Shown: in pieces, positions 11,622 to 23,764 of the stretch
Layout of the letters: each line of letters opens with the position of its first letter
Numbering within the stretch: position 1 is the stretch's first letter
Source: Acanthaster planci
Lineage: Eukaryota > Echinodermata > Asteroidea > Valvatida > Acanthasteridae
Direction of reading: 5' to 3'
DNA: 64,000 nt
Assembly: GCF_001949145.1 (NCBI RefSeq)
Contig: NW_019091449.1
Span: forward strand, 66,358 to 130,357
Made by a program: the position numbers and the translations under genes
Notes under the pieces: generated by a model
Seen by the model: the letters and a program-made list of their open reading frames with translations, nothing else
Told to the model about the DNA's origin: nothing
Databases searched by the model: none

Positions 11622-14600
11622 CTGAAAAAAAAATAAACAAAAAACCCAAAACTAATCAGCACATTCCAACAGTGCATTTACATGTACATAGATCAAAACT
11701 ACCAACGCTGCAAGCAATACACCCTTTGTATAAACACTCAATACGAGGGCAATACGCTTCACTTTCTTTTAAATTCTTTTAAATCTCGGAGGAGGCAATC
11801 TCAATGACACTAAAATTGGCAAACACAGTCATGTTTCAACCAAAGAAAGGGCTCCATTTCTCAATGGGGGATCAAGATGTGTAGCGTACATGTACATGAA
11901 AACAGGATTCCCTGGGTACATGCACTGGCCAACTGTGAAGCTACTTTCACTACTATTTCCTCATGTATAATGTACATGCTTTCCAAAAACAGCTCACGAA
12001 ATCCAGCACTAATGACTTTGTTCTAATACTTTCAATGCCATACTCAGACTGGAATTCAGCTGTTACCGGTACATGTAAAAGGAGATTCTCATACATGTAT
12101 CTGTCAACATTTTTTATGCATTGATCAGCTTAATCGTCAGAGCTCTCAGGCCTGATGCGGTGGGTACATGTACAGTACGGTAACATAGAAAACAAAACCA
12201 TATCAACACTGTTGACCCTGGTGAGTGCATAGCGGTACATGTACATGTTTACATAAATTTATGCAACTTAATGTATCACAAAAAAGTTACTAACTGTATG
12301 GCAGGCTCACTTCCGTTTTACGTGTACCGGTAAGTACTGCAACTTCTTTATTAAAATAAAGTGAATAAAAAGCGACAGAAACTGGGGTGTGAAACAAATG
12401 TAGTAAACTTCCAGTCTTCAAATATTCACATGAACTGCACAGGGAGAAGGCCAACTTTGTGTGAACTGGAACAATGTCTGTGATGCAACACCATTTTTAA
12501 ACTGAATAGCTTCCAAGTGGACGATTTTCAGCCTTTTGCCTAGTAAAGCTTCCACAGTAAGTATCTCATGAGGCAGCGTCTAAGATGAAGCACCGTCTGC
12601 TTCCACAAACATGTATACATGTATGTAAAACAAACAGGCAGGCATTCGGAATCTGCTTCAACAAACAAAAGTCAAATGACTTGTTTACAGCCTCTGTGAT
12701 ACCCGTGTTGGTGTGTCGCATCACGGCACTGGCCCGTGTCCTATAAATCTTGGCTTACTCTTACATGGTATTTTTCAAAACCAGACCACACGCCTGTGGG
12801 ATCAACAACATCCCTCAGACAGATTTACCCCCCCCCATCCCATCCATATTCTCTAATGCAGCCTGACAGATGCTAAGAATTGTCATGGGAAATCATCTTC
12901 AAGAAGTTTTGTTTGCTTGTTTTTTTGGCTTCAGCATTTACGTCATCTGCTACAACCATCTTATAACTGAATTAGTATTTTGAATGCTGTTCAACCTTTG
13001 CCAAATTTTTCACATTAAAAAAAGTACTTTCAACTGCAAACTTGGCATTTTTGCACATTTAGAAAACTGGTAAAACACTTCATTCTTGACAATACAAACA
13101 TTACTATAAATGAGACAAAAGAAGACTGAACAAGTGGTAAATCCTTTTAATAATTCATGTCTCATTCAAAAGATGTCCTTTGGTTTATTTCACAACTACT
13201 AAAGCCAAAACATTGGACTCCGACTCTCAAGATGACCATGTTGAAGTACACCTACCGTATTTTTAAAACCATGAACATGTCTACAATGTGCATTTCAAAA
13301 CTGGATCTATGTGAATCAAAGAATAACTGATTTTGAGCTTTTACCGTCAAATTACCAGTACTTGAAAACAGTCAGCAATTTCTGCAAGAAGCATGCAGAA
13401 TAGAAACAAAACGTGTACTGGTATAGTCGTCAAAACATGACGGTTGAGGAGCAGTGGAGTGAAATGGCCATGAGCAGTGATTTTGATCCAAACAACGTGA
13501 TTTGACAGCACTGACCAATTACTGCACAGGAACACATTCGGGGGTATCTTTATTCTTTTTCTTCTCGACCTAAAGATAGAAGGAAATAGCCTGATAGATC
13601 ATCTGTAGTCCAGACTGGATTAGAGAGTCGACTAAATTTAGACTGTAAACCCTTCTCCATCCCACAATTTGTATTTTCCGGTAAGTTGGAAAATCTGTCA
13701 CAACTAAATCTCATGTGTTATGAAGATGGACTGACAATGCTTACCTGTACCCGAATATATACACGTACATGTAGTAGTCGTAAGAGGAAATAGTAAATTG
13801 CAAGAGAAAAAAATAAGTTCACTTTTATATTCTCTGCAGAGCTTGTTAGCTAATAATTCCCAAATACAGTTTTCCTTCAATCCATGGAAATCAGTAGTTT
13901 GCAATGCATGTCCAGTAAGTCTGTGGCTGAAGCCAAAATCTGAATACTAACTGCCGAGTCAAATCAAATCCCAAAGGCTTCTTAATTTCCCTGTGGTCTG
14001 CATCAATTAAACCTTTTCAAAACATAAAGTGACAAAATCTTTCTACAGAGGGCAATGTCTCTGGGGTTTTCATAATCAAAAATAAGAGATGTTTAATTTA
14101 CCGGTACACATACATGCGGTGGCAATTTCACTCAGTGGCAAATTAGCACAGACCAAACGGTAAATGAAGCAAATTACATGTGCTTCTGGCAGGCGGTTTG
14201 TTTCTTTTCTTTAATTTGTTTTGTTTTGCGGTTCAAAGGACCGAAATTTTCGCATGTCTCCCTCGACAGAAGCTGGGTTTAGCAGAGCCACTGTAGTCAT
14301 ACCCAAAAAGTTAATCAGTGTTTTTGGTCTCCCTCCCCCCCCCAAAAAACCAGTTAGCCTTTAAGAAGCAATCTTTGGGGAAATTCTCACCCACTGGTTG
14401 CTTAAAAAAAAATCAGACATTCTGCTTTGCAAGACTAGTCTACATGTTCTGTACCATTAACTGCACACCACATCCTACATGTACATGTACCGGTACGTGT
14501 ACATGTATGTATCTGATTTCCTCACGTTTGATTCTAAAACCATTCTCTGGCACTTTGCAGATTTCGTCATCCAAGTACCGGTATCAAGTCAAAAATATGT

Positions 14601-15724
14601 ATGAATCAGAAGTCAACAAACTTACAACGTACCGGTAGGACTCAGGGGAGACTCAAGTTTTTAACTCATTTAACCCCATTCCTCCAAGGGTGCGTGAAAA
14701 ATTACAGGGAAGGAATTTCACGGCGGCCAATGCCGTCGATGCCCTTTTAATTGTTGCGATGCCCCTTGGAAAAATATCAGTTTCCATAGCCAGCTTTGCT
14801 GTGCCCTTTCAGGACTTTGGCTGCAGTGCCCTTTTCATGAAAAACAAGAATTGGAATTTTTTGGGGTCCATCTACATGTACATTCTTCGCAGTGCTCTTT
14901 GCTCATGACCAATGGCCAGTGTAAAAATATTGTAGCACGCGTATTTTTGTCCCGGTCCTCCGGTCCACTCGCCATGACAGCAACCCAATAATTCCAAAGC
15001 ATGCAATGCAACATGCATATGATGACCGCACTGATTGTACATGTACAAGTACTAGTACAGTGTATATGTACATGGTCATTTGCACACGATCTGCTGAAGT
15101 ACATGTACATGTATGGTGCGTACACGAACCAAGTAGGGCGCACGAAACTACTAGCCTTTATTCAATGCACGTGACGCACACTTCGGCTGCTACCGGTAGC
15201 ACAACTAAGACCACAGATGAAAGTGGCACTCGCACTGGTTGCCAACTGGCCGAGCATCTATGGTACACTGTGCCATGCGTGCCTTCACTAAAGGCTATGA
15301 TATTAAATACTTGAGAAGTTGCTTCATTTGCACAAACTCCCTCGCTGGAAATCAGCTGTATGTCACAGTCCAGAGGGAGTAACATCAGCTACAGGTACAT
15401 ACGCAACACATGGGTGCTGTGCTCCATACAGGGATGCATGTGCACCGTGTCGTTCAACAAATAGACGTGACATCGTGCAATTTACATTGCTTTTTTTACG
15501 CGCTTTCTTCACGTGCCCGTATATGCTTACATGCTCGTATTTTTGTATACCATTTGTCAGTAATGCATGATCCTCAGTTCACTGAGCACTGCGATCGGTC
15601 AACAATGCCCCACAAGAACCATATGAAATGATTCAGGAAACTGGAAGACGCAGTTTTACTGGTGAATTTCATGCAATCACAAATAACAGTGAATGGCTGC
15701 TGAAAAATCTTAAACTCTACCGTC
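11622..15724. other. No gene seen; proposed intron
   Basis: AT-rich with scattered TACATG / TACCGGTA repeats. At 14690-14840 the motif TGCCC(T/C)TT recurs four times, and a relative is at 16375-16455, suggesting another dispersed repeat. Confidence 0.45.
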
Positions 15725-16215
15725 CAATAACGTGGCACATTTTTGCGTTGACTTTATTCACACAGCGTTGCCAAACCTCTTTCTTGAAAACTTTAACTTA
15801 CTTGGCTATAAACTGGTACTTTTACCTCCATGATACATGATGTTGAACCTTTGTGAACGATTTCGGTGTGAAATTTCGTTCAAAATCCAAAACCGTCGGG
15901 GTGCGGAAATTGGGCCCTAATTAAGCCGAGTTCCCTATGTGGAACACTTGAAAAATATTCAGAAAATTCCACATAAACATTAAAAAAAATTCCTTTTTTA
16001 AGTTGACAAGTTCTTGTAAAGTGTCATTGCTGCCACTCAAATACCCATCCGCAAGTTTGTTTTGGGCACATAGGCCTACACTTCACAAGTTAAAAAAGAA
16101 AAATCAGGTGAAAATAAAATTTCATCCAAACTTTATAGCAGGTACCAGTACGTAAAATCAAGATTTATGGATCAGAATATTACCAGTAGAGACTTGGTGA
16201 AGTTTCAGTAATGGT
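15725..16215 (+). repeat. Dispersed repeat pair B, copy 1
   Basis: Shares ordered blocks with 47930-48640: GTTGCCAAACCTCT, TGTTGAACCT-TGTG, CCACATAAACATT / CCACGTAAACATT, AAGTTGACAA / GAGTTGATAA, AATAAAATTTCAT and AGAATATT. The order and spacing rule out chance. No ORF or clear ends, so the type of element is unknown. Confidence 0.6.
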
Positions 16216-16991
16216 GAAATTTGAGTTTCAGTATTGTTCCATTCACACACAAGAAGTGAAAAATGAAAGTGCACTACGTTCGGGGCTGGGCCACGATAGT
16301 GTACACTATTTACTTTTTTATAGGCCTAGTGTGTTTTTGTTTACTGGCGGTCATGCCGTTTTTCGTACTTATCCTATTGGCCTTCGGGCCCTCATCACTG
16401 GCCATGGTGCCCTAAAAAGAAATGGGTTCTCTGAGGCCAAAGTGGCCTTGCCCCTCCAATGACGAAACTCCTTCCCTGAAATTATACTGGAAACTGGAGG
16501 ATTCAGAATTATTGGAAATGAAGTACTCATCATTTCAAGTCTTATCTACTCGTAATTTATGCTTTTTAACTCTTCACATTGCAACACCCGCAAGACCAAG
16601 GTCAAAAGTTGAAAGAAAAAAAAAGAGTCAACTGACATGAGCTGACAGACACTGTGAACAGCTGACTTTTGAACAAAACAGTGATATTGCAAGTCTCTTG
16701 TTCTGTTTCATCCAACTTTGGTGTTTCTGGTGTTTCAACGTTTGACACAAATGGCTTTGAAAAAAGAGGACGAAAGGAGAGAAAGTAGGAACTGTTGAGC
16801 TGCACAATGCACACATTCAGTACTGGCAGGATTATTCACAACTCATCGCGCAGGCCTGGCGTTGGATGAGGCACAGCGTTTCCCCGAAAGCAATCCACGA
16901 ATGATCTCTGCGCACTGCTTGCACTCAACAAGAGGGCCTCCCACGCCAATACACACTTACAGGCTTCTAAGCTGGGCCAAGCCTGTGCCAG

Positions 16992-17141
16992 GATGTACGT
17001 GGAGTGAATTTCCTCAAGAATGAGGCAGCTAACGACCCTGCCTCGTCTCCAGGAAGCTACCCCAGTAACCCCAACGTCTATGGCCCTGTGTCCCCTGACT
17101 TGATCTTCCTATGGGCTAATGGGGCCTTTCCTGCCTGCTGA
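16992..17141 (+). CDS. Coding-like island, possible terminal exon
   Basis: After an acceptor-like CTGTGCCAG at 16983-16991 a frame of 49 codons runs to TGA at 17139-17141. The peptide is rich in Ser, Pro, Asn and Tyr, including SSPGSYPSNPNVYGPVSP, which reads more like protein than most of this window. No ATG and no strong downstream donor are visible, so it would have to be a last exon. The opposite strand is also open for about 240 bases across 16835-17075, which weakens the case. The block 16840-17160 is GC-richer and free of obvious repeats, so a conserved non-coding element is an equally good reading. Confidence 0.18.
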   Translation, partial: DVRGVNFLKNEAANDPASSPGSYPSNPNVYGPVSPDLIFLWANGAFPAC

Positions 17142-17984
17142 GTACAGCCGTATCATCCTGACTCATGACTTTCTTTTCCCTCCTGTGTATTTTCAAGCAC
17201 AAACAGAGTTTGTTTTGCAACATGAAAGCATTCAAATGCAGGGGAAAAAAATGGACAGAGGCCTGATTCGAAGGGAGGGACAGAGTTTGCTGGCAATTGG
17301 AGTAAATTTTTAGCAGTAATGCTCGGGGGGGAGGGGAAGAAGGGTCATCCTCACCAGATATGTACCAACATGTGCATGTGCACTCCTAGCGGAAATGCAT
17401 TGCCACCTTCAACACGCGCCCCGTTTCCTCCTGTGGCTGGCCAAAAATAACAGTGATGGATGCTAAGATCAATTGGCAATAAAATAATGCCGATGAAATC
17501 ACTGCCAGGAAATGTTGCAAGAAATTTCAAACCCCGACACTGGGTAGGAAAAAAACAAAAATACAGCCGTGGGAAATCTAAGTTATAAAGGAAATCCACA
17601 ATTAACATCTGTACACAAAACAAAAAAGGCAATCATTGTCAAGAGTTCTAGTTGAAAATGCATACATGCCGGTACATAAAGATGCCCCCTTTCAATCCCG
17701 AAGAACTAAATTCTTTCAGCGGGGAATTTGTACAGGTATCGGTTCATCTTCCTGTACTTGTACACAGAATGCGCATTTAATAATCTAACTGCTTTTGTGC
17801 ACATCAACACGTACATGTAGCTGCATGTACACATGTTGGAGGCTCTCTATAAACAGGATACATAAAGTTGAAATCAACAGAGCAAAACTGCCATTCACTG
17901 TAAGTGTATTCGCTCTGACATGTCCGAGCGGAACAAAAGAGGACATGTTTTTTGGTATTCACCACGTAGGCGCACCACGAGGCG

Positions 17985-18100
17985 CGCAAGTACGTGCGCG
18001 TTTGACACAGAGCACACTAAGTACACGTAACTGGTTTATTCCGGCATGTATGGTCTTTGCGTACACGCAGAACGCGTGCAGGAACACACTTGTTACAACT
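17985..18100 (+). repeat. Dispersed repeat pair C, copy 1
   Basis: ATGTATGGTCTTTGCGTAC and AACGCGTGCAGGAAC match ATGTATGGTCTTCGCATGT and TACGCGCAGGAAC at 32145-32262 with the same spacing, and upstream GTTTGACACAGAGCACACTA aligns too. It is unusually CpG-rich for this window. Confidence 0.55.
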
Positions 18101-19875
18101 TGTCTTTCTTTCCGGTGCACTTCAGCTCCGGGCAGATTGAGGATTATACATGTAGTACCTACATCTCAACATTCTAGAAACGTATGGCATGTAGTTTATA
18201 GTTTGTTGCAACCACAGTCCCAAGCTACATGCAAATGATTGAGTATCACAGGTGTTGCACTACTGGTACAAGTATTCCCCGTACATGTTGTGTACAACAT
18301 ACATAGGTTCTCTATGATGCATATGTACCGGGTACGATTCCTTTTTTACGGTAGCACACTGGTTCAACTGCAACATATCAGGAAAGACTTGAATGAATTT
18401 TGCTGTGACAGGCTGACGATTCAGGCATTCAACAAGAATACCAGGGCCATCAACCATCACAGTGTTGAAGAAAGGTCAGGCTGGAACAATGTGGAATGTA
18501 CAAACAGGTACTGGTAGGATCCTTGCCATTATTGCAGACATTAACATGGTCAATAATATAGGGTCAATGTGACTTAGAACTTGGTCCGAATGGTTGGTTC
18601 GACTGGTAAATGTCAGAATGGCACCCATGCCCGTGGTGCTGACTTCATTGTCGACTCACGACCAAAATCTGCAGCTGCCAAAACGAGAAACTTTCACCAT
18701 GTTCACATGATTGCCCGTCACAGTCTGTACAGCGTAAGTGTCTGGAACAACTTCACTTTTAAAAGGCTTCTACACTGGTAACAGCAAACAGGTGGTCAAC
18801 AGTTGTGGGTTTGAAGTCCCCCCCCCCCGATCAAGTCTATGAATACGGATAGTTTTTACGCACTCTTAGTAAGCAATTCCAAACACAATGTAAGTATTTA
18901 CACTGTTGGCACTGGAAAAAATTTGAACCATTCAAGGTCAGCTTTTTTTAGTTCCATTCTCTAAAACATGATAAAAACGAAAACCTCTTTTAAGTAAAGT
19001 CCTGCAATTTTATGGCGTATTAAACTTCTTTAAAACTGTAACCTTATCATGAACAGAATGTACATGTACAATTCTTTGCCCAAGCCAATGAAATGAAACG
19101 TGCCATCAACCCGCTGCTGTGGACAAGGCAAAAGTTACCAAAGCTGCGATTCACTACTTACATGTAGGTGGTCTCTTTGTGGTCCTTAGAGTGTTTGAGA
19201 TAACCAATCAACAAAGTTCAGCCCCATAAATTCAAGGAATGAAAAAGTGCCATTCAAAACCCGAGGTCAGTGATACGAACAGGTATGCACTTGAACTACA
19301 CGTAAAGGGGGGACAAAATGAGGTTATCAAGCTTGCTGATTATGACCGAGCTCTCTTATCTGTTTATACGCTTCCATATCAACTGGAAATATGACTGAAA
19401 AGTACACGACGCACAAGGTTCTCCTCGGCCTTAAATTGTAGCCGGGCGGCAGGCAATGTGTGTGCGGAGCAAAAAGCCCTTACAACGTGGGGTCCAGGAC
19501 CCACTTTAAGGGCCCCAGAAAATTTTGGATTCTACACTGTAGATGCTTCATGGTGCAATCTAAGGCATTTCCTGTGTACTTTCTTCTGACTCCTCGAATC
19601 AAATGTGCTCATGTTAACAACTTGAAATGAAGGCAAGGCAAGATCGTTATTTTTGAGACGGGGTTAGGTCATCCAAAGGTTTTTTTTTTCTGGGGCATTT
19701 TCTTTTTCAACTGATCGGAATTCATCACCAAGCAGAGGGTTCAACGGTTACACACGTACTGTATGCAGTTATGTACATGTAGGGTACATTGCATTTGAAA
19801 GTTAATGCTACAAAAGGAATTCGCATTCGCATTCCGACCACAACTTCCTCCCCCCGCAAATTCGCAGATAAAATC

Positions 19876-20010
19876 TTTTCCCACTTGTGGGAAAATCTGT
19901 GAAAACCTTTTCCCATTTGTGGGAAAAAGCGTGAAAATCTTTTCCCACTTGGGGGAAAATCTGTGAAAATTTTCCCACTTGGGGGAAAATCTGTGAAACT
20001 ATTTTCCCAC
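19876..20010. repeat. 32-base minisatellite of palindromic units
   Basis: Units begin at about 19876, 19908, 19940, 19970 and 20002, giving periods of 32, 32, 30 and 32. Each unit has a near-palindrome TTTTCCCACTTGTGGGAAAA followed by TCTGTGAAAA. The minus strand is open in two frames and would encode a repeating FTDFPPSGK-like peptide, but this follows from the 32-base period, which shifts frame at each unit. I treat it as non-coding. Confidence 0.8.
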
Positions 20011-20686
20011 TTTTGGCACACTTTTTCACAATTTGTGAAATGGAAAGGAATTCCCTGGGAAGAGAAAAAAATGTGACACATTTTTCCCCTTTTGGTGTTA
20101 ACTTTCAATCGCAATGTACTGTATGTACATTAGTAATGCCTTCAAGTGTTACAGAAACACTGTAATTTAGCTTAACTGGTTCCCTACCCGACAAAGTGAA
20201 AACGATATGACCGGGGAGATTGGAACCAGTCCAGAATTTTGTGCTAACGTACAACGGCTGGGTTTGATTATTAACACTATAGCAAGAGTAATACTGTTCT
20301 GCAATATATTGATGCTGACAAACTTGATCACATTCATTCCATAAAGTGCGACAAACTTCTTTGTAGTTACATGTAGATAAGCTGTGAAGACAGTGGAGAA
20401 TGAGGAAAATCCAACAGAAAAAAAATTGCAGGGTAGTGAAAATTTGGGCGGGGCGGCCCGCCCTGCTAAAAACCCCTTGTGGAGAACACTGTTCATGTAC
20501 TATATACCAGTACTACAGATTGCCGAAGTGTAACGTCGTTAAGAACTGGGAAGTGCCGTGCAAACAAATGGAATAACACACACGTTGGTTCACATGCTTG
20601 TTCTCATACATGTTCATGTAATTGTGTGTGTGATGTGCAGTATTCACTTTGGTACCCTATAACGGGGTACCTGTACTTCCATATGC

Positions 20687-20742
20687 TTAACCCTAACACT
20701 CCTCAATCCTTCACTTGGAGGACTGAGGAGTATTAGGGTTAA
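20687..20742. repeat. 56-base hairpin with telomere-motif ends
   Basis: TTAACCCTAACACTCCTCAA and its near-complement pair as 24-base arms with two mismatches around an 8-base loop (TCACTTGG). The outer end is TTAACCCTAAC. The copy at 62802-62860 has the same arms and loop type, so this is a repeat family and not chance. Confidence 0.62.
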
Positions 20743-21084
20743 CTATTTGGAACTCGTTGGACCAATTAGAAAGCCTTTTGGCCAAATATGGTATACCAGT
20801 ATGCATACATGTACATGGCAATCATGAAAGCCTAGAATCACCTGCCTGCTGAGGACCGGTATACACGTACTCCTGATGATCTTTTTATTGTGTAGTGCTC
20901 ACTGCTCACTGAGTCTCCTCCCCCGTCTCCCATCCCATGTACATGTATAAGCACAAAACGTACTCTGAAATGTTAAGAACTCTTAATCTCCCTCCGGAGA
21001 GTTCCCCTGATGTGTGGCAATTCTGTAGTCAACAAATTTCCCCTGCCTTCTTCAAATTTTATGTTCAACACCGCACGGGTCAGG

Positions 21085-21127
21085 TAGTGGTACATGTACA
21101 CATGTATGTACATGTACACACATGTAT
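21085..21127. repeat. TACATG/ACACATG microsatellite
   Basis: GTGGTACATGTACACATGTA followed by further TACATGTACACA steps. Confidence 0.75.
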
Positions 21128-23098
21128 CTGCAATAACGTATGATGGTGATCATCCAAATATATTGAGTCACTTACAGTTTGTGTTTATATTAGCATGAAG
21201 ATCAAAAGGCCCCAACATACAGTTTAAAAAAAACAGAGGAACAAACATTGAAAATAAGGTTAATTGAAACGCAAAGGTACAATTTGAAGTAAAATACTTC
21301 TATTACATGGTCCCTTTGAGGCAATTGTTCGCATTGCACTTTTTTGTACGAGTTGCGTGGAAATACACGTAATGCCTAAATATCATCCTGCCTGACACAC
21401 CACACTACTTGAAAAGAAGAGCTGCGTTCTTCACCAACTTGTAGTCCATGTTTGTGAACAAAAAAAGGAAAGTCACTAAGCTTGTGGTCCACTATTGTTG
21501 TTTTATACAAGTTTTGATAAGATCAAGCCTGAGACTTACCGGTACCAGTACAAAGTCATGTGAGGACGTGCAATGATGTGCCTGCCAATGTTTCATTATT
21601 GCTTGATCCACATTGACAAAAGCTTTTCAAGCTTAGATGACCTTTAACACATGCTGGCAAATTCTTTTAGGGCATGTTCATCCTGTCAAGAGCATTCTGT
21701 TTCAATACAGGTTTTTGGTAAGCTCAAACTTGGGGGGAACCCTTAAAAGCACACAATGGTTATTATAGGCAGAGAATTCAGTGGTTAGCAGAGAAATAAG
21801 GGTTTTCATGGTGATGGCAAAACTACCAGGACAGTCACAATACAGCAAGATAACCATCCATCCTGCTGACCTGGACAAACCGATGAAGAAAAACAAAACA
21901 CTTGACTATCAAGGCATGTTGATAATCTTCCCTCATATCAATCAATGGCAGATCTGTCTTTACACTCTACCAATCCAAACATTGTTTCTTTTGACACACT
22001 TCTGATGTCGAGTTCTCAGCACCTGTAGATTTCCCATCTTTTCTTCTTGAGGCACACAATTAGTGTTGTAACATGCACTCCCAATCAACAAAACAAAAAC
22101 AAACCCATTCACATTTCAAACAGTTGTTACATGTAGCAAAGCTCCATGGCTGAAAGCTAAAAACCAAAGAAACTCCCGTGTTCATGGGCTGCCTTCAAGA
22201 AGTCATGAATATGAGCAATTTGGCTTAAATCTTGCCTGCTACCATGGAGAAAATGAGTAAATCATGTCCAAAATGTTGTCTTAACATAATATCACCCTGG
22301 ACGTGCATGTACAGTTCATCTACGTACATGTACATTTTACGCGGGAGAAATTCCTCCTCATGAATTCTATTACACGTACATGTTTCTGTGCACATTGCTG
22401 ATCATTATCCCTGGGACTTTGCTGGTGATTGCTGTATAAATTTCACAGACCTATGCACACATGTACTCATATCTGGGCTGAACATTTCTGCTTGAAAGAC
22501 ACAAAGGTACATGCACATGGGTAGGTGTATACCAGTACAGGTACAAGAAAAATATGAATGGTGCCTGCATGATGTGAAAAAAAATTGGGAGGGGGTTGAT
22601 TTTGTACCCCCACCCAAACCCCAGTAACCGTTCACACTAGACCCATTTGGTAACTCCCGGAGACACTTTTTCCAGGGAATACGCACGGTTGTTTCACAGT
22701 GGCAATCAAACCCCGGGAAATGTGTAAACGGAGGGCGCCCATCCAGATGTTTCCAAATGAATTGTGGGCGGAGGTCCAATCCCACAATGCCGCAGGCGCG
22801 CACGCACAAGCAGCTGTCGTGTACGTCAGGCAATGCCAAGTTGATGTTACGAGTACGAGAACGGCAGCCCATCTGACCAGTATTTGCGTGCTGGTGTTAC
22901 ACTGTTATATCATTTGGAACTTGACTGTAAATATATTTACAAAAAGTTTGAAAGCTACACTGTATGCCTACTGCATTACAATACAAAGTTACCGCGCAAA
23001 TTATTTGGCGTGCTATTTGTGACCCTGTGACCTTTGAAATTACGGCTCGTCACACTAGCCATGGATGCAAAAAGGTGGGGTAAGCTTAAACCTGCTGA

Positions 23099-23237
23099 CG
23101 TTCACACTAGTTGCTTTTCCCCAGGAAAAACATTAAACCCCAGGGTTTTCTTCTTTAACCCTACTCCCGAGCAGGGGTAAATATTTCCTGGGGAAAGAGC
23201 TTTTCCCAAGGAATTTCTTCGGTAGTGTGAACAGACC
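23099..23237. mobile_element. Foldback element with GTTCACACTA ends
   Basis: GTTCACACTAGTTGCTTTTC at the left pairs with the complement of the right end (GTTCACACTACCGAAG), and CCCCAGGAAA near the left pairs with TTTCCTGGGG at the right. Related GTTCACACTAG or TCACACTAG motifs occur at about 22630 and 23050, so the region 22620-23280 holds several copies or fragments of one family. No coding capacity. Confidence 0.4.
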
Positions 23238-23282
23238 GACCGAAATTCCCGGGGAATTTGTCTAGTGAGAAAGCCCCTTACA

Positions 23283-23313
23283 TGTACATCCCTGTACATC
23301 CCTGTACATCCCT
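23283..23313 (+). repeat. Three copies of a 10-base unit
   Basis: ACATCCCTGT is repeated three times in tandem without error, ending in AATTTTG. It abuts the GTTCACACTA repeat region. Confidence 0.8.
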
Positions 23314-23364
23314 GTAATTTTGTCACGTAATAACAAACAATGAAGAAATTAATCGATAATGAAC

Positions 23365-23452
23365 TCTTCATGTACATGTAGGTACATGTATGTACCGGTA
23401 CATGCAGTGAGTTCTGTTATCAAAGACAAGTAAAAGAAGTACATGTACATGC
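23365..23452. repeat. TACATG/TACCGG microsatellite cluster
   Basis: Two short arrays, one with TGTACCGGTACATGC, separated by about 30 unrelated bases. Confidence 0.7.
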
Positions 23453-23497
23453 ACATACCCTAGTAGCCTCAATTCTTCAGACAGAGTTGCACCTTTA

Positions 23498-23577
23498 TGG
23501 ATGTACATTTACATGTACAGTGTACACATGTACATAGATTAACACATGGGCCCACCTACCAGTACATGTACATGTAT
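23498..23577. repeat. TACATG microsatellite cluster
   Basis: Contains TACCAGTACATGTACATGTA, the CpG-free relative of TACCGGTACATGTA. Confidence 0.7.
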
Positions 23578-23589
23578 CAACGCTTAGAA

Positions 23590-23735
23590 AACTAGTTTCC
23601 ATTTAACCTGATAGTGGCATGTCTTCCTGTCTGATAGCAAGTGAGATTTTTTCTTTTAATAAGCCTGCCGAAATGGGACCTGAACCCACCAGCCCACTAA
23701 AATGCAGATGTCTCTACCACCTGATCATGGAATTT
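23590..23735 (-). mobile_element. tRNA-like SINE remnant
   Basis: On the complement, TGATCAGGTGGTAGAG (from 23727) resembles a pol III A box and GGTTCAGGTCC (23676-23686) a B box, about 41 bases apart as in a tRNA. No clean cloverleaf or anticodon is kept, and sequence continues past the tRNA-like part, as in a SINE. A second B-box-like stretch, GGTCTGAATCCC, lies inverted at about 23753-23764, so the locus may be two fragments head to head. Confidence 0.38.
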
Positions 23736-23764
23736 GCTGTGGTGGGCTAGCAGGTCTGAATCCC

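Larger units (their letters stand above)
18101..22617. other. No gene seen apart from listed repeats
   Basis: Contains the minisatellite and one hairpin. GC palindromic GGGCGGGGCGGCCCGCCC lies near 20449-20466. Open frames lack coding character. Confidence 0.45.

Noticed and set aside
17795-18238. 147-codon plus-strand open frame
   Set aside because: Part of it is dispersed repeat pair C and its start is made of TACATG-derived Cys/Thr/Tyr codons.
19725-20114. Repeat protein FTDFPPSGK-like on the minus strand
   Set aside because: The 32-base period shifts the frame each unit, and two frames are open at once, as expected from a palindromic minisatellite and not from a gene.
22405-22872. 155-codon minus-strand open frame
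   Set aside because: It overlaps the GTTCACACTA repeat region and a microsatellite, and shows no domain or conserved-looking composition.
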